Positions 4,864 to 5,958 of a stretch of 5,958 nucleotides of DNA are shown one piece after another. Source of the stretch: Deferribacteraceae bacterium (GTDB taxonomy: Bacteria > Chrysiogenota > Deferribacteres > Deferribacterales > JAISNW01); NCBI GenBank assembly GCA_031278965.1, contig JAITJJ010000180.1:1-5958 (forward strand), given 5' to 3'. Within the stretch, counting starts at the first letter, position 1; every line of letters starts with the position of its first letter. The notes under the pieces are model-generated. The model saw nothing but the letters and a program-made list of their open reading frames with translations. It did no database searches and had not been told where the DNA came from. The position numbers and the translations under genes were made by a program.

Positions 4864-5655
4864 ATGGAAACTAGAGATATAATACCTAAAAAACTTGTTG
4901 TCTTAATTGACGCGGATAACGCCAGTCCGAACAATGTAAAAGACCTCTTTCAAGAAGTCGCAAAATACGGAATTGCCACGGTCAGGCGGGCATACGGCGA
5001 TTGGACTGGAAGCCACCTAAAGGGGTGGAAAGAAGTGTTGCTCTCTTATGCAATACAACCTATTCAGCAGTTTGGTTATACCACAGGCAAAAATTCCACA
5101 GACAGCGCCCTTATAATAGACGCCATGGATCTGCTTTATACCAGAACATTTGACGGATTCTGCATAGTATCAAGCGACAGCGATTTTACCCGCCTAGCCT
5201 CCCGCATTAGGGAAGCCGGGCTCACCGTATATGGATTCGGAGAGGAAAAAACACCGAAACCTTTTATTAGTGCGTGCGATAAGTTTATCTTTACGGAGAT
5301 ATTAAAATCCGAAGCGGGGGAAGGGGCAAAGATTGATAAGCCGTTGAATTCCCGCACCCTCAAGGGGAACACTTCTTTGGTAAATCTGTTGCGAAACGCT
5401 GTGGAAGCTGCAGTTGATGAATCCGGCTGGGCATATCTTGCCAATGTCGGGCAGCATATCGCCAACCAGTCGCCGGAGTTTGATCCCCGAATATACGGCT
5501 ATTCAAAGTTAAAAGATCTTGTAAAGGCGACAACTCTTTTTAATATTGATGAGCGCAAGGATGAAAAATCCAGAATAAAGCAGATATACGTTCAGAGCAT
5601 TAAGAAGAAAACACCCGCTGTAAAAGCCGACAATGCGGATACTGATAACCTCTGA
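4864..5655 (+). CDS. NYN (PIN-like) domain and OST-HTH/LOTUS domain protein
   Basis: This 263-residue protein has two recognisable domains. Residues about 10-147 are a NYN domain (LabA/DUF88 type, PIN-like RNase fold). They include VVLIDADNASPNN (12-24), YGDWTG (44-49), TGKNSTDSALIIDAMDLLY (74-92) and VSSDSDFTRLASRIREAG (102-119). The likely metal-binding acidic residues are Asp16, Asp18, Asp80, Asp105 and Asp107, all intact. Residues about 168-246 look like an OST-HTH/LOTUS winged helix (SLVNLLRNAV, then WAYLANVGQHIA, then FDPRIYGYSKLKDLVKA), a domain linked to RNA binding. A Lys-rich tail follows. The pairing suggests an RNA-targeted nuclease; the substrate is unknown. There is no ribosome binding site before the ATG, and TATAAT lies 7 bases upstream, which suggests leaderless translation. 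The next gene starts inside its 3' end. Confidence 0.88.
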   Translation: METRDIIPKKLVVLIDADNASPNNVKDLFQEVAKYGIATVRRAYGDWTGSHLKGWKEVLLSYAIQPIQQFGYTTGKNSTDSALIIDAMDLLYTRTFDGFCIVSSDSDFTRLASRIREAGLTVYGFGEEKTPKPFISACDKFIFTEILKSEAGEGAKIDKPLNSRTLKGNTSLVNLLRNAVEAAVDESGWAYLANVGQHIANQSPEFDPRIYGYSKLKDLVKATTLFNIDERKDEKSRIKQIYVQSIKKKTPAVKADNADTDNL

Positions 5656-5958
5656 TACTCATGTCAGACACTATTCCGATCTCCCTGAGACTTTGCGCAA
5701 GGATACGGAGACGGCGGATGCAGTAATCCATGCTGGGGATTACGGGAGCGCAGCTTTTTATGCGGAGTTTGTTGCAAAGTGTGCCCGTTTTTATGGTGTT
5801 CTCGGAAATAATGACGCGCTTTCTCTCCCTAACGAGCTTGTATTGGAGCTTGACGGAGTGCGGATTGCAGTTTCCCACAGCGATAATGCGTTTGGCAACC
5901 GTATTGAGTATCTGACTAGGAAGTTCCGCAAAAGCGCCCCAGATATTATAGTATACGG
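5633..5958 (+). CDS. MJ0936/YfcE-type metallophosphoesterase, N-terminal part (cut by window edge)
   Basis: Reading from the ATG at 5633 gives 108 residues before the right edge. It starts MRILITSDTHVRHY, where Asp8 and His10 are the first metal ligands of calcineurin-like phosphoesterases. Then come VIHAGDYG (Asp36), YGVLGNNDAL (Asn60, Asp61) and VRIAVSHSDNAFG (His82), and the visible end DIIVYG should lead into the family's GHTH motif just outside the window. In this family the motif after the second histidine is usually HG; here it is HSD, a small deviation. Members of the MJ0936/YfcE group are small phosphodiesterases of about 150-180 residues, often of unknown natural substrate. The gene begins 23 bases before the NYN stop in a different frame, so the two are probably cotranscribed. 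Its ribosome binding site is weak, which suggests coupling. Confidence 0.88.
   Translation, partial: MRILITSDTHVRHYSDLPETLRKDTETADAVIHAGDYGSAAFYAEFVAKCARFYGVLGNNDALSLPNELVLELDGVRIAVSHSDNAFGNRIEYLTRKFRKSAPDIIVY

Noticed and set aside
4608..4934. Minus-strand 108-codon open frame in the hisF-NYN spacer
   Set aside because: It overlaps the NYN start, has no ribosome binding site, is dominated by AT-driven residues (Phe, Ile, Lys) and resembles no family I know.
1..5958. CRISPR arrays, tRNA or rRNA genes, phage or integration sites
   Set aside because: No regularly spaced repeats, cloverleaf-like sequences, rRNA motifs or integrase genes were seen.

Overview
The window comes from a motile bacterium, most likely diderm, with moderate G+C. 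Flagellar export and switch genes, signal peptides on FliO and FliP, and short tightly packed genes all fit this. The HisF (with an LGMDAAAD-type loop and a KTTKGIKF segment) resembles, from memory, the form seen in Deferribacteres and deltaproteobacterial-like lineages. I would not assign a phylum on that alone.

Layout. (1) 1-402, minus strand: the N-terminal 134 residues of an FHA-domain protein that runs off the left edge, read divergently from the flagellar genes. (2) 403-860: a gene-poor gap holding a minus-strand promoter candidate for the FHA gene, a decayed IS5-family transposase 3' end (about 600-764, plus strand), and a good sigma70-like promoter (804-832) for the next operon. (3) 861-3246: fliL, fliN, fliO and fliP, closely spaced on the plus strand. 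(4) 3243-4600: hisH and hisF, joined to fliP and to each other by 4-base ATGA stop/start overlaps. (5) 4601-4863: an AT-rich spacer with a weak terminator-like fold and a palindrome. (6) 4864-5655: a NYN (PIN-like RNase fold) plus OST-HTH/LOTUS protein that appears to be made from a leaderless mRNA. (7) 5633 to the right edge: the N-terminal part of an MJ0936/YfcE-type metallophosphoesterase whose start lies inside the 3' end of the NYN gene.

How they work together. FliL (stator-associated), FliN (C-ring/switch and export docking), FliO (export-gate assembly factor) and FliP (export-gate pore) are standard flagellar parts. Here fliM is missing between fliL and fliN, and fliQ/fliR do not follow fliP; the operon instead runs into hisH-hisF, which form the two subunits of imidazole glycerol phosphate synthase. 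The NYN and phosphoesterase genes form a second, overlapping pair.

The most striking detail is that fliP has no ATG, GTG or TTG that would include its signal peptide. A strong Shine-Dalgarno sequence sits 6 bases before an in-frame ATC codon, which suggests a rare AUC start. FliO also carries a long exported N-terminal domain absent from short enterobacterial FliO. I see no clearly new multi-gene system, no CRISPR array and no RNA gene in this window.
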